Below, piece by piece: positions 47,948 through 56,734 of a stretch of 64,000 nt of DNA. Position 1 is the stretch's first letter. Each line of letters starts with the position of its first letter. Source of the stretch: an uncultured Hyphomonadaceae bacterium (GTDB taxonomy: Bacteria; Pseudomonadota; Alphaproteobacteria; Caulobacterales; Hyphomonadaceae); the NCBI GenBank assembly GCA_938084575.1, contig CALKFG010000005.1, forward strand, positions 1-64,000, in the 5' to 3' direction. The translations under genes and the position numbers were made by a program. Under the pieces are notes generated by a model. That model made no database searches. It worked only from the letters and a program-made list of their open reading frames with translations, and had not been told where the DNA came from.

Positions 47948-47967
47948 TGTGGATGGATTGTGGATGG
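47948..47967 (-). promoter_or_regulatory. Tandem DnaA-box-like elements
   Basis: TGTGGATGG occurs at 47948-47956 and again at 47959-47967, an 11-bp (one helical turn) phase. On the minus strand each reads CCATCCACA, matching TTATCCACA at seven of nine positions. A weaker candidate, AAGTTCACA on the minus strand, lies near 48137-48145. DnaA binding is inferred from position and similarity. Confidence 0.55.
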
Positions 47968-48096
47968 CTTTTGTGTCCCCTGAATCTGACTCTGAAACCC
48001 ACAGGAGGGCGCTGTGCAGACCCATCTGATCTGGGCTTGTTCCAACCCTTGGATGACCCGCAGATCAGAAAAGATTAAGCAAAGCTTTCCAAACGG

Positions 48097-48111
48097 TTAA
48101 CAAAGTCTTAC
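48097..48111 (+). promoter_or_regulatory. CtrA-like binding motif in the origin
   Basis: TTAA-N7-TTAC at 48097-48111 matches the CtrA consensus TTAA-N7-TTAA at seven of eight defined positions. A poorer copy (TTAA-N7-TTTC) starts at 48075. In Caulobacter CtrA silences the origin through several such boxes, and rcdA in this window implies a CtrA pathway. Binding is an inference. Confidence 0.45.
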
Positions 48112-48242
48112 GAAATTGACAGAGCTGGGGACTCCCTGTGAACTTCATATGATTTACCGGGAAAAATCGCGGATTTCCACGGGACTCAGCGCCTTATAAT
48201 GATAAGACCGGATGAGATATCCTTTGAAAGAGTTTGACTGAC

Positions 48243-49286
48243 ATGACGACCCACCAGACCCCAAAACTGCTGCGTGTACTTGCTGGAGAGCGACAGGACC
48301 CGGTTCCTGTCTGGATGATGCGTCAAGCCGGCCGCCACCTGCCTGAATATCTCGACTTGCGGGCGAGAGCCAAGGATTTCCTTGATTTCTGTTATTCTCC
48401 GGCCATGGCCGCCGAAGCGACACTTCAGCCGGTTGAGCGCTATGATATGGACGGGGCGATCCTGTTCGCCGATATTCTTCTGGTTCTTGACGCCATGGGT
48501 CTGGATGTGACCTTTGAAAAAGGGGTCGGTCCAATTGTCGAAACCGTGTCGGCGGATGAAGCGCTGCGCCGGGTTCCGGTCGAAACGGCTGCCCAGAGGC
48601 TGGCGCCCGTCTATGACACGGTCAGCCGGGTCCGGGACCGTCTCGCGCCATCAAAGGCGCTGATCGGGTTTTGTGGAGCGCCCTGGACGGTCGCGCTGTA
48701 TGCGATTGAAGGAAAAGGCGGCACGGACAAGTCAACGGCCCGGATCTGGGCCTATCAGCATGCCGAAGCCCTTGACCGTCTTCTCGATGATCTGATCGAG
48801 GTCAGTGCCCACTATCTTGCCCGTCAGGCCGAGGCCGGAGCAGACGCCCTGATGCTGTTCGATTCCTGGGCGGAGGGCCTGCCGGATACGGTGTTTGACC
48901 GCCTGATTACACGGCCCAATGCCAGGCTGATTGCCCGTATTCGGGAGCTCGGCGTCACGGTTCCTGTGATTGCGTTTCCGCGCGGTGCCGGGACAAGTCT
49001 TCCGGCTTTTGTGCAGTCGGTGACGGTCAACGGGATTGGTCTCGATACCGCCATCAGCCCGGCCTATGTCAATCAGGTTGTGCCGAAAACCATTGCGGTG
49101 CAGGGGCATCTCGACCCGCTGCTTCTGATCGCCGGTGGGACGGCGATGGAGGATCGCGTGCGCGAGATTCTGGCCGCCTATGCGGACCGTCCGCATATTT
49201 TCAATCTCGGTCACGGGATCCGGCCGGAAACGCCGATCGCGCATGTCGAACGGGTTCTCGAGATCTTACGGGAAGGCGCCGCCTGA
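48243..49286 (+). CDS. hemE: Uroporphyrinogen decarboxylase
   Basis: Converts uroporphyrinogen III to coproporphyrinogen III in haem synthesis. The 347 residues contain the signature PVWMMRQAGRHLPEYLDLRARAKDFLDFCYSPAMAAE, DGAILFADILLVLDAMGLDVTFEKGVGP, GFCGAPWTVALYAIEGKG, and FNLGHGIRPETPIAHVERVLE. ATG 48243 is preferred over a TTG three codons upstream. It starts the rightward run hemE-hemJ next to the origin; the hemJ start overlaps the stop (TGATG). Confidence 0.96.
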   Translation: MTTHQTPKLLRVLAGERQDPVPVWMMRQAGRHLPEYLDLRARAKDFLDFCYSPAMAAEATLQPVERYDMDGAILFADILLVLDAMGLDVTFEKGVGPIVETVSADEALRRVPVETAAQRLAPVYDTVSRVRDRLAPSKALIGFCGAPWTVALYAIEGKGGTDKSTARIWAYQHAEALDRLLDDLIEVSAHYLARQAEAGADALMLFDSWAEGLPDTVFDRLITRPNARLIARIRELGVTVPVIAFPRGAGTSLPAFVQSVTVNGIGLDTAISPAYVNQVVPKTIAVQGHLDPLLLIAGGTAMEDRVREILAAYADRPHIFNLGHGIRPETPIAHVERVLEILREGAA

Positions 49287-49714
49287 TGCTGGATCTCTGG
49301 GTCAAGGCCGGGCATATTATTTTCGTCGTGGCGTGGATGGCCGGGCTGATGATTCTTCCGCGTTACCGGCTCCATCAGCTCAGCAGTGAGGCTGGCGCAC
49401 CGCTGTTTGAGACCATGAAATCGGCGTCGGCCAAGCTCAGGCGGATTATTCTGACACCGGCGCTGATCCTGGTCTGGGGCCTCGGCCTGACACTGATTGC
49501 CCGGAATCCGGATCTGCTCAGCGTGGCATCCATGCAGGCCAAGATTGTGCTTGTGATCGGTCTGACCGGCTTTCATGGTTATATGATCAGCCTGGGCCGG
49601 AAAGTGGATATGGGTGTCAGCTCTATATCGACTAAGAGCTTGAAATTATTGAATGAATTACCGTTCATTCTGATGATTGCCATTGTGATTCTTGTGGTGG
49701 TCAAACCATTCTGA
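49286..49714 (+). CDS. hemJ: Protoporphyrinogen oxidase HemJ
   Basis: A 142-residue inner-membrane protein with four hydrophobic helices. It begins LWVKAGHIIFVVAWMAGLMILPRYRLHQ, with the conserved His in the first helix, and has KLRRIILTPALILVWGLGLTL, AKIVLVIGLTGFHGYMISLGRK (second conserved His) and LNELPFILMIAIVILVVVKPF, the UPF0093/HemJ pattern. It oxidises protoporphyrinogen IX to protoporphyrin IX and is coupled to hemE. The following gap (49715-49831) holds the rho leader. Confidence 0.93.
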   Translation: MLDLWVKAGHIIFVVAWMAGLMILPRYRLHQLSSEAGAPLFETMKSASAKLRRIILTPALILVWGLGLTLIARNPDLLSVASMQAKIVLVIGLTGFHGYMISLGRKVDMGVSSISTKSLKLLNELPFILMIAIVILVVVKPF

Positions 49715-49831
49715 TGGCGGCCGGAAGTGCTTGACGGGAGACCGGACAGCCGCCATACAGCGTGGTGAGCGCCATTCGGCGCGGTGAGACGTCATGTCTC
49801 CTTTTCCCACTCTTAAAAGATAAGGCGGTCC

Positions 49832-51127
<1,296 letters not shown>

Positions 51128-51131
51128 GCCT

Positions 51132-52454
51132 ATGGCCGACCGGTCAACGATATGTGCGCTGGCAAGCGGTCCGCCTCCGGCGGCTCTCGCTGTCATTCGC
51201 GTGTCGGGACCGCTCTGTACAGAACTGGCCCGGACGCATTTGGCACGGGGTGTTCCGGCGCCGCGCCGGGCTGTGCTGGACCGTCTGCATGATGCTTCCG
51301 GGCAGATGCTGGACGAGGTCCTCGCCGTTTTCATGCCCGGACCCGCCAGTTTTACCGGTGAGGATGTTCTCGAAGTCACGGTGCATGGCGGCAGCCTGAT
51401 CGTTGACCGGGCCCTGCAGGCTTTTGTCGACAGCGGCGCGCGTCTCGCCGGGCCGGGCGACTTTACCCGCCGGGCCTTTGAGGCGGGCCGCCTTGACCTG
51501 ACCCGCGCAGAAGCGATTGCCGACCTGATTGATGCCGAGACCGCCGCCCAGCATGATCAGGCCCTGAAACAGTTTGGTGGTGCCCTGGGTGCGCTGTATG
51601 ATTCCTGGCACGACCGGCTGACCGGTTTGCTCGCTTTGCTCGAGGCCAGTATTGATTTTCCCGATGAAGAGGATGCCCCTGACACGGTCGACGCACCGGT
51701 GCGCGCCGGTCTCGATGAGCTGTTGGCGGCGTTAGATCAGGCCCTTGCCGACGGGCATATCACCGAACGCATTCGGGACGGATTTCGGGTGGCCATACTG
51801 GGGGCCCCCAATAGTGGCAAATCGACCCTGTTAAACCGGCTTGCCGGACGGGACGCGGCGATTGTCACCGATATCCCCGGAACGACACGGGACGTGCTCG
51901 AGGTTCGCCTCGTCCTCGGCGGGTATCTCGTCTGGCTGATGGATACAGCCGGTCTGCGGGACACAGCGGATGTGGTCGAGGCGGAAGGCATCAGGCGGGC
52001 CCGGCGGGTCGCGGACGAGGCCGATGTCCGGATCTGGCTTTATGATGCCCGTACGGCCTTCACCCCGCCGGCGGAGCGCCGCCCCGGCGACGTGATCGTC
52101 GCCAATAAGATGGATCTCGCGCCGGATCTGGGGGTTTCACGTGAAACATCGGCCATTTCCGCCGAGACCGGGGCGGGGGTCGACGCGCTGATCGAGGCGA
52201 TAACGGGTGCGATCCGGGATCTTGGACGTGCGGCACCGGCACCGGTCCTGACCCGGGCCCGGCACCGCCAGGGGATTGTCGCGGCGCGCGATGAACTGCA
52301 ACAGGCCCGGTCCGGTCTGTCTGCCGGGCTCGGCGCGGAACTGGTGTCTGAACATGTCCGACGGGCGGCCCGGGCGCTGGCGGGGTTGACCGGCGCGGTC
52401 GACACAGAGGCGGTCCTGGGGGCTGTGTTTTCCAGTTTCTGTATTGGGAAGTAG
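51132..52454 (+). CDS. mnmE: tRNA modification GTPase MnmE
   Basis: With MnmG forms the cmnm5U34 wobble modification. The 440 residues contain [66 protein letters not shown], the G1 motif [40 protein letters not shown] and the C-terminal CIGK. It is cotranscribed with rho, and mnmG follows after 50 bp. A parS-like site lies in its coding sequence. Confidence 0.97.
   Translation: MADRSTICALASGPPPAALAVIRVSGPLCTELARTHLARGVPAPRRAVLDRLHDASGQMLDEVLAVFMPGPASFTGEDVLEVTVHGGSLIVDRALQAFVDSGARLAGPGDFTRRAFEAGRLDLTRAEAIADLIDAETAAQHDQALKQFGGALGALYDSWHDRLTGLLALLEASIDFPDEEDAPDTVDAPVRAGLDELLAALDQALADGHITERIRDGFRVAILGAPNSGKSTLLNRLAGRDAAIVTDIPGTTRDVLEVRLVLGGYLVWLMDTAGLRDTADVVEAEGIRRARRVADEADVRIWLYDARTAFTPPAERRPGDVIVANKMDLAPDLGVSRETSAISAETGAGVDALIEAITGAIRDLGRAAPAPVLTRARHRQGIVAARDELQQARSGLSAGLGAELVSEHVRRAARALAGLTGAVDTEAVLGAVFSSFCIGK
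52133..52148. promoter_or_regulatory. parS: parS-like centromere site 1 (inside mnmE)
   Basis: GGTTTCACGTGAAACA matches the consensus TGTTTCACGTGAAACA at 15 of 16 positions. In the mnmE frame it is read as V-S-R-E-T. ParB should bind here and spread as a CTP-dependent clamp. About 3.9 kb from the candidate origin. Confidence 0.88.
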
Positions 52455-52504
52455 CCTGTTTTTCGCGCGCAATCTCCTATATGAGGGGGCAATGGGATGA
52501 CAGC

Positions 52505-54379
52505 ATGGCACAGAGACCTGATTTTGATGTGATAATTGTGGGTGGCGGGCACGCCGGCTGCGAAGCGGCTGCGGCGGCGGCGCGGACGGGCGCGCGGACC
52601 GCGCTGATCACGCACAAGGTGTCGACGATTGGCGAGATGTCCTGCAACCCGGCTATTGGCGGGCTTGGTAAAGGCCACCTTGTTCGCGAGATCGACGCGC
52701 TGGACGGATTGATGGGCCGTGTCGCCGACCGGGCTGGCATTCAGTTCCGGCTCCTCAATCGGTCCAAGGGCCCAGCCGTCTGGGGGCCGCGTGCCCAGAT
52801 CGACCGGGCCCTGTACCGCCGCGAAATGCAATCCGAAATCTTTGCGCAGGATGGGCTGACCGTGATCGAGGAGGCGGTGGAGGACTTGTTGACCTCCGGG
52901 GATCGCGTCGTCGGTGTTGTCACCGGGTCGGGGGTGGCCTGGCGCGCGGGCGCCGTCGTTGTCACGACCGGGACGTTTCTGAAAGGGGTGATCCACCGGG
53001 GGGCAGAGCGGATCCCGGCGGGGCGGATGGGTGAGGCGCCGGCCATCGGGCTGGCTGACCGGCTGTACGCCGCGGGGTTGCCCATGGGACGGCTGAAAAC
53101 CGGAACACCAGCGCGGCTTGATGGGCGCAGCATTGACTGGGACCGTTTGGAGCGTCAGCCCGCCGACGCCGAGCCGATGCCGTTTTCCTATCTCAATGAG
53201 CGCATTGATGTGCCCCAGATCTCCTGCGGCATCACGTTCACCAATCCTGATGTACACGCCATCATCGCCGCGAATATAGACAAATCCGCCGTCTATTCTG
53301 GTGCCATTTCCGGCCGCGGGCCGCGCTATTGCCCGTCCATCGAGGACAAGGTGCAGCGCTTCGCCGACAAGACGCGGCACCAGATTTTCCTGGAGCCGGA
53401 AGGGCTTGAGGACCACACGGTCTATCCCAATGGTATCTCCACGTCCCTTCCCGCGGATGTCCAGGCCGCTTTTCTGCGCCATATTGAGGGGTTGGAAGAG
53501 GCGGTGATCCTGCAGCCAGGCTACGCGATTGAGTATGATTATGTCGATCCGCGCGCGCTCGATCCCGGTCTTCAGGTCAAAGCCCTGCCCGGCCTGTTCC
53601 TTGCCGGCCAGATTAACGGGACGACCGGCTATGAAGAGGCCGCGGCGCAGGGTCTGGTCGGCGGGCTCAATGCGGCCCGCCATGCGCGCGGCGCTGCGGT
53701 GGTGACGTTCGACCGGGCCGAGGCCTATATTGGCGTCCTGATTGATGATCTCGTGACGCGGGGCGTGACGGAGCCCTACCGCATGTTCACGTCACGGGCC
53801 GAATACCGGCTCAGCCTGCGCAGCGACAATGCTGACCAGCGTCTGACCGACCGGGGCATTGCGCTTGGCCTGGTCGGGCCGACGCGCGCCGAGGCGTTTC
53901 ACGTGAAACGTCAGGCGCTGGCCAGTGGGCGGGATCAGTTGAAAGCAGTGTCGCTGACCCCCAATGCCGCCGCAAGGCTGGGCTGGCGGGTCAACCAGGA
54001 CGGCCAGCGCCGCACGGCCTGGGCGTTTCTCGCCTATCCCGATATCGGCATGCCGGATGTTGTCGCCGCCTTTCCGGATCTTGACGCGCTGTCCCCGGCC
54101 ACACGCACACAATTGGGCATCGAGGCCACCTATGCCGGCTATTTGCAGCGACAGCAGGCAGATATCGATGCGCTGCGGCGGGACGAGGCCCTGCGTCTGC
54201 CGGACGACCTTGATTATGCCGGGATCGGGGGCCTGTCGAACGAGGTCCGGGCCAAGCTCGAACAGATCCGGCCGACCACGCTGGGTCAGGCCGGCCGGAT
54301 CGAAGGGGTCACGCCGGGGGCTCTGACCGCGTTGTTGGCGCATGTCAGGCGCCAGCCGCCATCGCGGTCTCTGGCCTGA
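52505..54379 (+). CDS. mnmG: tRNA uridine-5-carboxymethylaminomethyl synthase MnmG (GidA)
   Basis: FAD-dependent partner of MnmE. The 624 residues start [23 protein letters not shown] and include [79 protein letters not shown] and [29 protein letters not shown]. Start 52505 matches homologues; an ATG 24 bp upstream also exists. rsmG follows without a gap, and a parS-like site lies within the gene. Confidence 0.97.
   Translation: MAQRPDFDVIIVGGGHAGCEAAAAAARTGARTALITHKVSTIGEMSCNPAIGGLGKGHLVREIDALDGLMGRVADRAGIQFRLLNRSKGPAVWGPRAQIDRALYRREMQSEIFAQDGLTVIEEAVEDLLTSGDRVVGVVTGSGVAWRAGAVVVTTGTFLKGVIHRGAERIPAGRMGEAPAIGLADRLYAAGLPMGRLKTGTPARLDGRSIDWDRLERQPADAEPMPFSYLNERIDVPQISCGITFTNPDVHAIIAANIDKSAVYSGAISGRGPRYCPSIEDKVQRFADKTRHQIFLEPEGLEDHTVYPNGISTSLPADVQAAFLRHIEGLEEAVILQPGYAIEYDYVDPRALDPGLQVKALPGLFLAGQINGTTGYEEAAAQGLVGGLNAARHARGAAVVTFDRAEAYIGVLIDDLVTRGVTEPYRMFTSRAEYRLSLRSDNADQRLTDRGIALGLVGPTRAEAFHVKRQALASGRDQLKAVSLTPNAAARLGWRVNQDGQRRTAWAFLAYPDIGMPDVVAAFPDLDALSPATRTQLGIEATYAGYLQRQQADIDALRRDEALRLPDDLDYAGIGGLSNEVRAKLEQIRPTTLGQAGRIEGVTPGALTALLAHVRRQPPSRSLA
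53895..53910. promoter_or_regulatory. parS: parS-like centromere site 2 (inside mnmG)
   Basis: CGTTTCACGTGAAACG is a perfect 16-bp palindrome matching the parS consensus at 14 of 16 positions; both mismatches are at the outermost bases. In the mnmG frame the core reads F-H-V-K-R, a different frame from the other two sites. Confidence 0.82.
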
Positions 54380-55057
54380 ATGCAGGATCTCGACGGATAT
54401 GGCCCGCAGGCGCTGATGGCCGACACTGGTGTTTCACGTGAAACATGCGACCGCCTGCAGCGCATCGTGGATGTTCTGGGCGACTGGCGGCTGCGGACCA
54501 ATCTGATCGGTCCGGCGGAGTGGGACCGGGTGTGGCGCCGGCATGTGCTCGACTCGGTCCAGCTTCTGCCCCTGCTGCCGGAGACGGGCCAGATTCTGGA
54601 TCTTGGATCCGGCGCCGGTTTTCCCGGTCTGGTCATCGCGGCGTGCCGTCCTGCCGGTGCCGGGGACGTGATTCTTGTGGAAAGTGTCGGTAAGAAGTGC
54701 GCCTTTCTGCGAGCGGCGATCGAGGCGGCGATGCTGCCGGCGCAGGTCCGCCAGATGCGGGTCGAGTCACTGCCATATGACGCGGCCACAGCGGTGATGG
54801 CGCGGGCATTCGCGCCTTTGCCGAAACTTCTGGATTATGCTGCACCCTGGCTGGAGGCCGGCGCCATCGGTGTTTTCCCCAAGGGCGAACGGTGGCAAGA
54901 GGAATTGACGGCCGCCCAGAAACAATGGAAATTCGCCCAGGAGGTGATTCCCAGCCGCACCAGCGACCGGGGCGCGATCCTGAAGCTCTCGGAGGTGGCC
55001 CGTGCCCAGCAAGACCCGGATTCTCGCAATCGCAAATCAAAAAGGCGGGGTGGGTAA
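54380..55057 (+). CDS. rsmG: 16S rRNA (guanine527-N7)-methyltransferase RsmG (GidB)
   Basis: Methylates G527 of 16S rRNA. The 225-residue SAM-dependent enzyme shows WRLRTNLIGPAEWDRVWRRHVLDSVQLLPLLP, the SAM motif ILDLGSGAGFPGLVIAA, VGKKCAFLRAAI and MARAFAPLPKLLDYAAPWL. It follows mnmG directly, and its last 56 bp overlap the parA reading frame. A consensus parS site is near its start. Confidence 0.95.
   Translation: MQDLDGYGPQALMADTGVSRETCDRLQRIVDVLGDWRLRTNLIGPAEWDRVWRRHVLDSVQLLPLLPETGQILDLGSGAGFPGLVIAACRPAGAGDVILVESVGKKCAFLRAAIEAAMLPAQVRQMRVESLPYDAATAVMARAFAPLPKLLDYAAPWLEAGAIGVFPKGERWQEELTAAQKQWKFAQEVIPSRTSDRGAILKLSEVARAQQDPDSRNRKSKRRGG
54430..54445. promoter_or_regulatory. parS: parS centromere site 3 (inside rsmG), exact consensus
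   Basis: TGTTTCACGTGAAACA is identical to the 16-bp parS consensus. It is read as V-S-R-E-T in the rsmG frame and lies about 560 bp upstream of parA and about 6.2 kb from the candidate origin. Confidence 0.95.
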
Positions 55058-55817
55058 GACCACGACATCGATCAATCTCGGCACCGCACTGGCGGCGGTT
55101 GGCCGGCAGGTCCTGGTGATTGATTTCGACGCCCAGGGCAATGCCTCGACAGGGCTGGGGATCACCCGGCCGGAACGGCGTCTGACCAGTTACAATGTGA
55201 TTATAGAGGGCGTGTCGATTCAGGACGCCAAGCTGTCAACGCTGGTCCCCCGCCTGGATATTGTCCCAGGGGACGAAAATCTCGCCGGGGTGGAAACGGA
55301 GCTGGCGGACGATCCGCGCCGGTCTTACAGGCTGCGCGACGCCATTCGGGCTTATACGGACATGGCCGAGGCGGACGGGCTGACTCATTATGATTACGTG
55401 CTGATTGACTGCCCGCCATCCCTGTCGGCGCTGACGTTCAACGCGATGACAGCGGCCCAGTCCCTGATGGTCCCGCTGCAATGCGAATTCCTCGCTCTGG
55501 AGGGGCTGAGCCAGCTTCTGCGAACGGTGGAGATGGTGCGCAACGGGCTCAATCCCGAGCTCGACATTCAGGGCGTGATCCTGACCATGTATGACCGGAG
55601 AAACAATCTCTCCGACCAGGTGGCCGATGAGGTCCGGTCGGTTCTTGGCAATAAGGTTTACAATACAGTGATCCCGCGCAATGTCCGTCTGTCAGAGGCG
55701 CCGAGCTTCGGCAAGCCCGCCCTGTTATACGATTATCGCTGTCCGGGAAGCGAGGCTTACATCCGGCTGGCGTCTGAAATGCTGCAGCGGGAAAAATCCA
55801 GGGAGCGCGTGGCCTGA
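55002..55817 (+). CDS. parA: Chromosome partitioning ATPase ParA
   Basis: Walker-type ATPase that moves ParB-parS complexes. The 271 residues carry the deviant Walker A in IANQKGGVGKTTTSINLGTALA, LVIDFDAQGNASTGLG, DYVLIDCPPSLSALTFNAM, and VPLQCEFLALEGLSQLLRTVEMVR. The start is GTG and overlaps the rsmG end by 56 bp; no later start would keep the Walker motif intact. Its stop overlaps the parB ATG by one base. Confidence 0.97.
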   Translation: MPSKTRILAIANQKGGVGKTTTSINLGTALAAVGRQVLVIDFDAQGNASTGLGITRPERRLTSYNVIIEGVSIQDAKLSTLVPRLDIVPGDENLAGVETELADDPRRSYRLRDAIRAYTDMAEADGLTHYDYVLIDCPPSLSALTFNAMTAAQSLMVPLQCEFLALEGLSQLLRTVEMVRNGLNPELDIQGVILTMYDRRNNLSDQVADEVRSVLGNKVYNTVIPRNVRLSEAPSFGKPALLYDYRCPGSEAYIRLASEMLQREKSRERVA

Positions 55818-56728
55818 TGGCGCCGGAGGGACGACCCAAACCGAACCGTCTTGGCAAGGGCCTGTCGGCGCTGATCGGCGAGATTGAAGGTGCCGCCTTC
55901 GAGGCCGCCAGTGAGGCTGACGCCGGGGCTGGCGGTGTCTCGGATTTTGCCCTGTCGGATATCCGCCCTAATCCGGCCCAGCCGCGCCGGTCATTTTCCG
56001 AAGCCGACCTTGATGAGCTCAGCCAGTCGATTCGTCAGAGAGGTGTGTTGCAGCCAATCCTGTTGCGGCCCGACCCGGACGCCCCAGGCCGGTATCAGAT
56101 TGTCGCCGGCGAACGCCGCTGGCGGGCGGCAAAACAGGCGGGCTTGTCCTCTATTCCGGCGCTGGTACGCGATGTCGACGAGCTGGAACTGCTGGAAGTC
56201 GGAATTATCGAAAATGTTCAGCGTACGGATCTTAATCCGCTTGAAGAGGCGGAAGCTTATGGTGCCCTGATCAAACGGTTCGGACGTACCCAGGATTCTC
56301 TGGCCGGTAGCGTCGGCAAGAGCCGGGTTCATATTTCCAATACGCTCCGTCTACTGAACTTGCCCGAAAGGGCCCGGGAGCATCTTCGCCAGGGTCGGAT
56401 TTCCGCGGGACAGGCCCGCGCCGCACTGGGGGCGCCCGACCCCGGCGCGGTGATTGATCTGGCGCTGGCGCGCAACCTGTCGGTCAGGGAGGTTGAGGCG
56501 CTGGCCCGGCGGCTGCGTGACGGAGATGATGCGGGCGAGCGGTCAAAGCGCCCGGCGGCGCCGACAAAGGACATTGATACCGAGGCGCTGGAGGCGGACC
56601 TTGCCCGCACACTTGGCCTGACGGTGGACATCCGGCACGGCAAGCGGGGTGGTGAATTGCGGATCAGATACGGAGATCTGGAGCAGCTCGACGATCTGTG
56701 TCGCCGCCTGACGGCCCGCCGCGGCTGA
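55817..56728 (+). CDS. parB: Chromosome partitioning CTPase ParB
   Basis: Centromere-binding protein of 303 residues. The N-terminal Arg-containing tail (RLGKGLSALIGE) stimulates ParA in homologues. The CTPase domain includes IRPNPAQPRRSFSEADLDELSQSIRQRGVLQPILLRP and GERRWRAAKQAGL, followed by NVQRTDLNPLEEAEAYGALIKRFGRTQDSLAGSVGKSRVHISNTLRLLNLP (HTH) and a C-terminal dimerisation domain (LGLTVDIRHGKRGGELRIRY). parS-type sites lie just upstream. It is convergent with pheT. Confidence 0.97.
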   Translation: MAPEGRPKPNRLGKGLSALIGEIEGAAFEAASEADAGAGGVSDFALSDIRPNPAQPRRSFSEADLDELSQSIRQRGVLQPILLRPDPDAPGRYQIVAGERRWRAAKQAGLSSIPALVRDVDELELLEVGIIENVQRTDLNPLEEAEAYGALIKRFGRTQDSLAGSVGKSRVHISNTLRLLNLPERAREHLRQGRISAGQARAALGAPDPGAVIDLALARNLSVREVEALARRLRDGDDAGERSKRPAAPTKDIDTEALEADLARTLGLTVDIRHGKRGGELRIRYGDLEQLDDLCRRLTARRG

Positions 56729-56734
56729 CCGGCG

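Larger units (their letters stand above)
47890..48242. other. oriC: Candidate chromosomal replication origin (oriC)
   Basis: The 353-bp gap between divergent ppsR and hemE holds no gene. In Caulobacter the origin lies between the RP001 homologue and hemE. Here the gap carries two DnaA-box-like TGTGGATGG elements 11 bp apart, a CtrA-like motif, four GANTC methylation sites (47982-47986, 47988-47992, 48130-48134, 48183-48187), and a low-G+C tract near 48065-48120 suitable for unwinding. Coding strands point away on both sides (minus to the left, plus to the right). parS-like sites and parAB lie 4-8.5 kb to the right. Confidence 0.8.

Noticed and set aside
52040-53683. 547-codon frame antisense to mnmE-mnmG
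   Set aside because: It spans the junction of two conserved genes and includes a parS palindrome; no recognisable domain.
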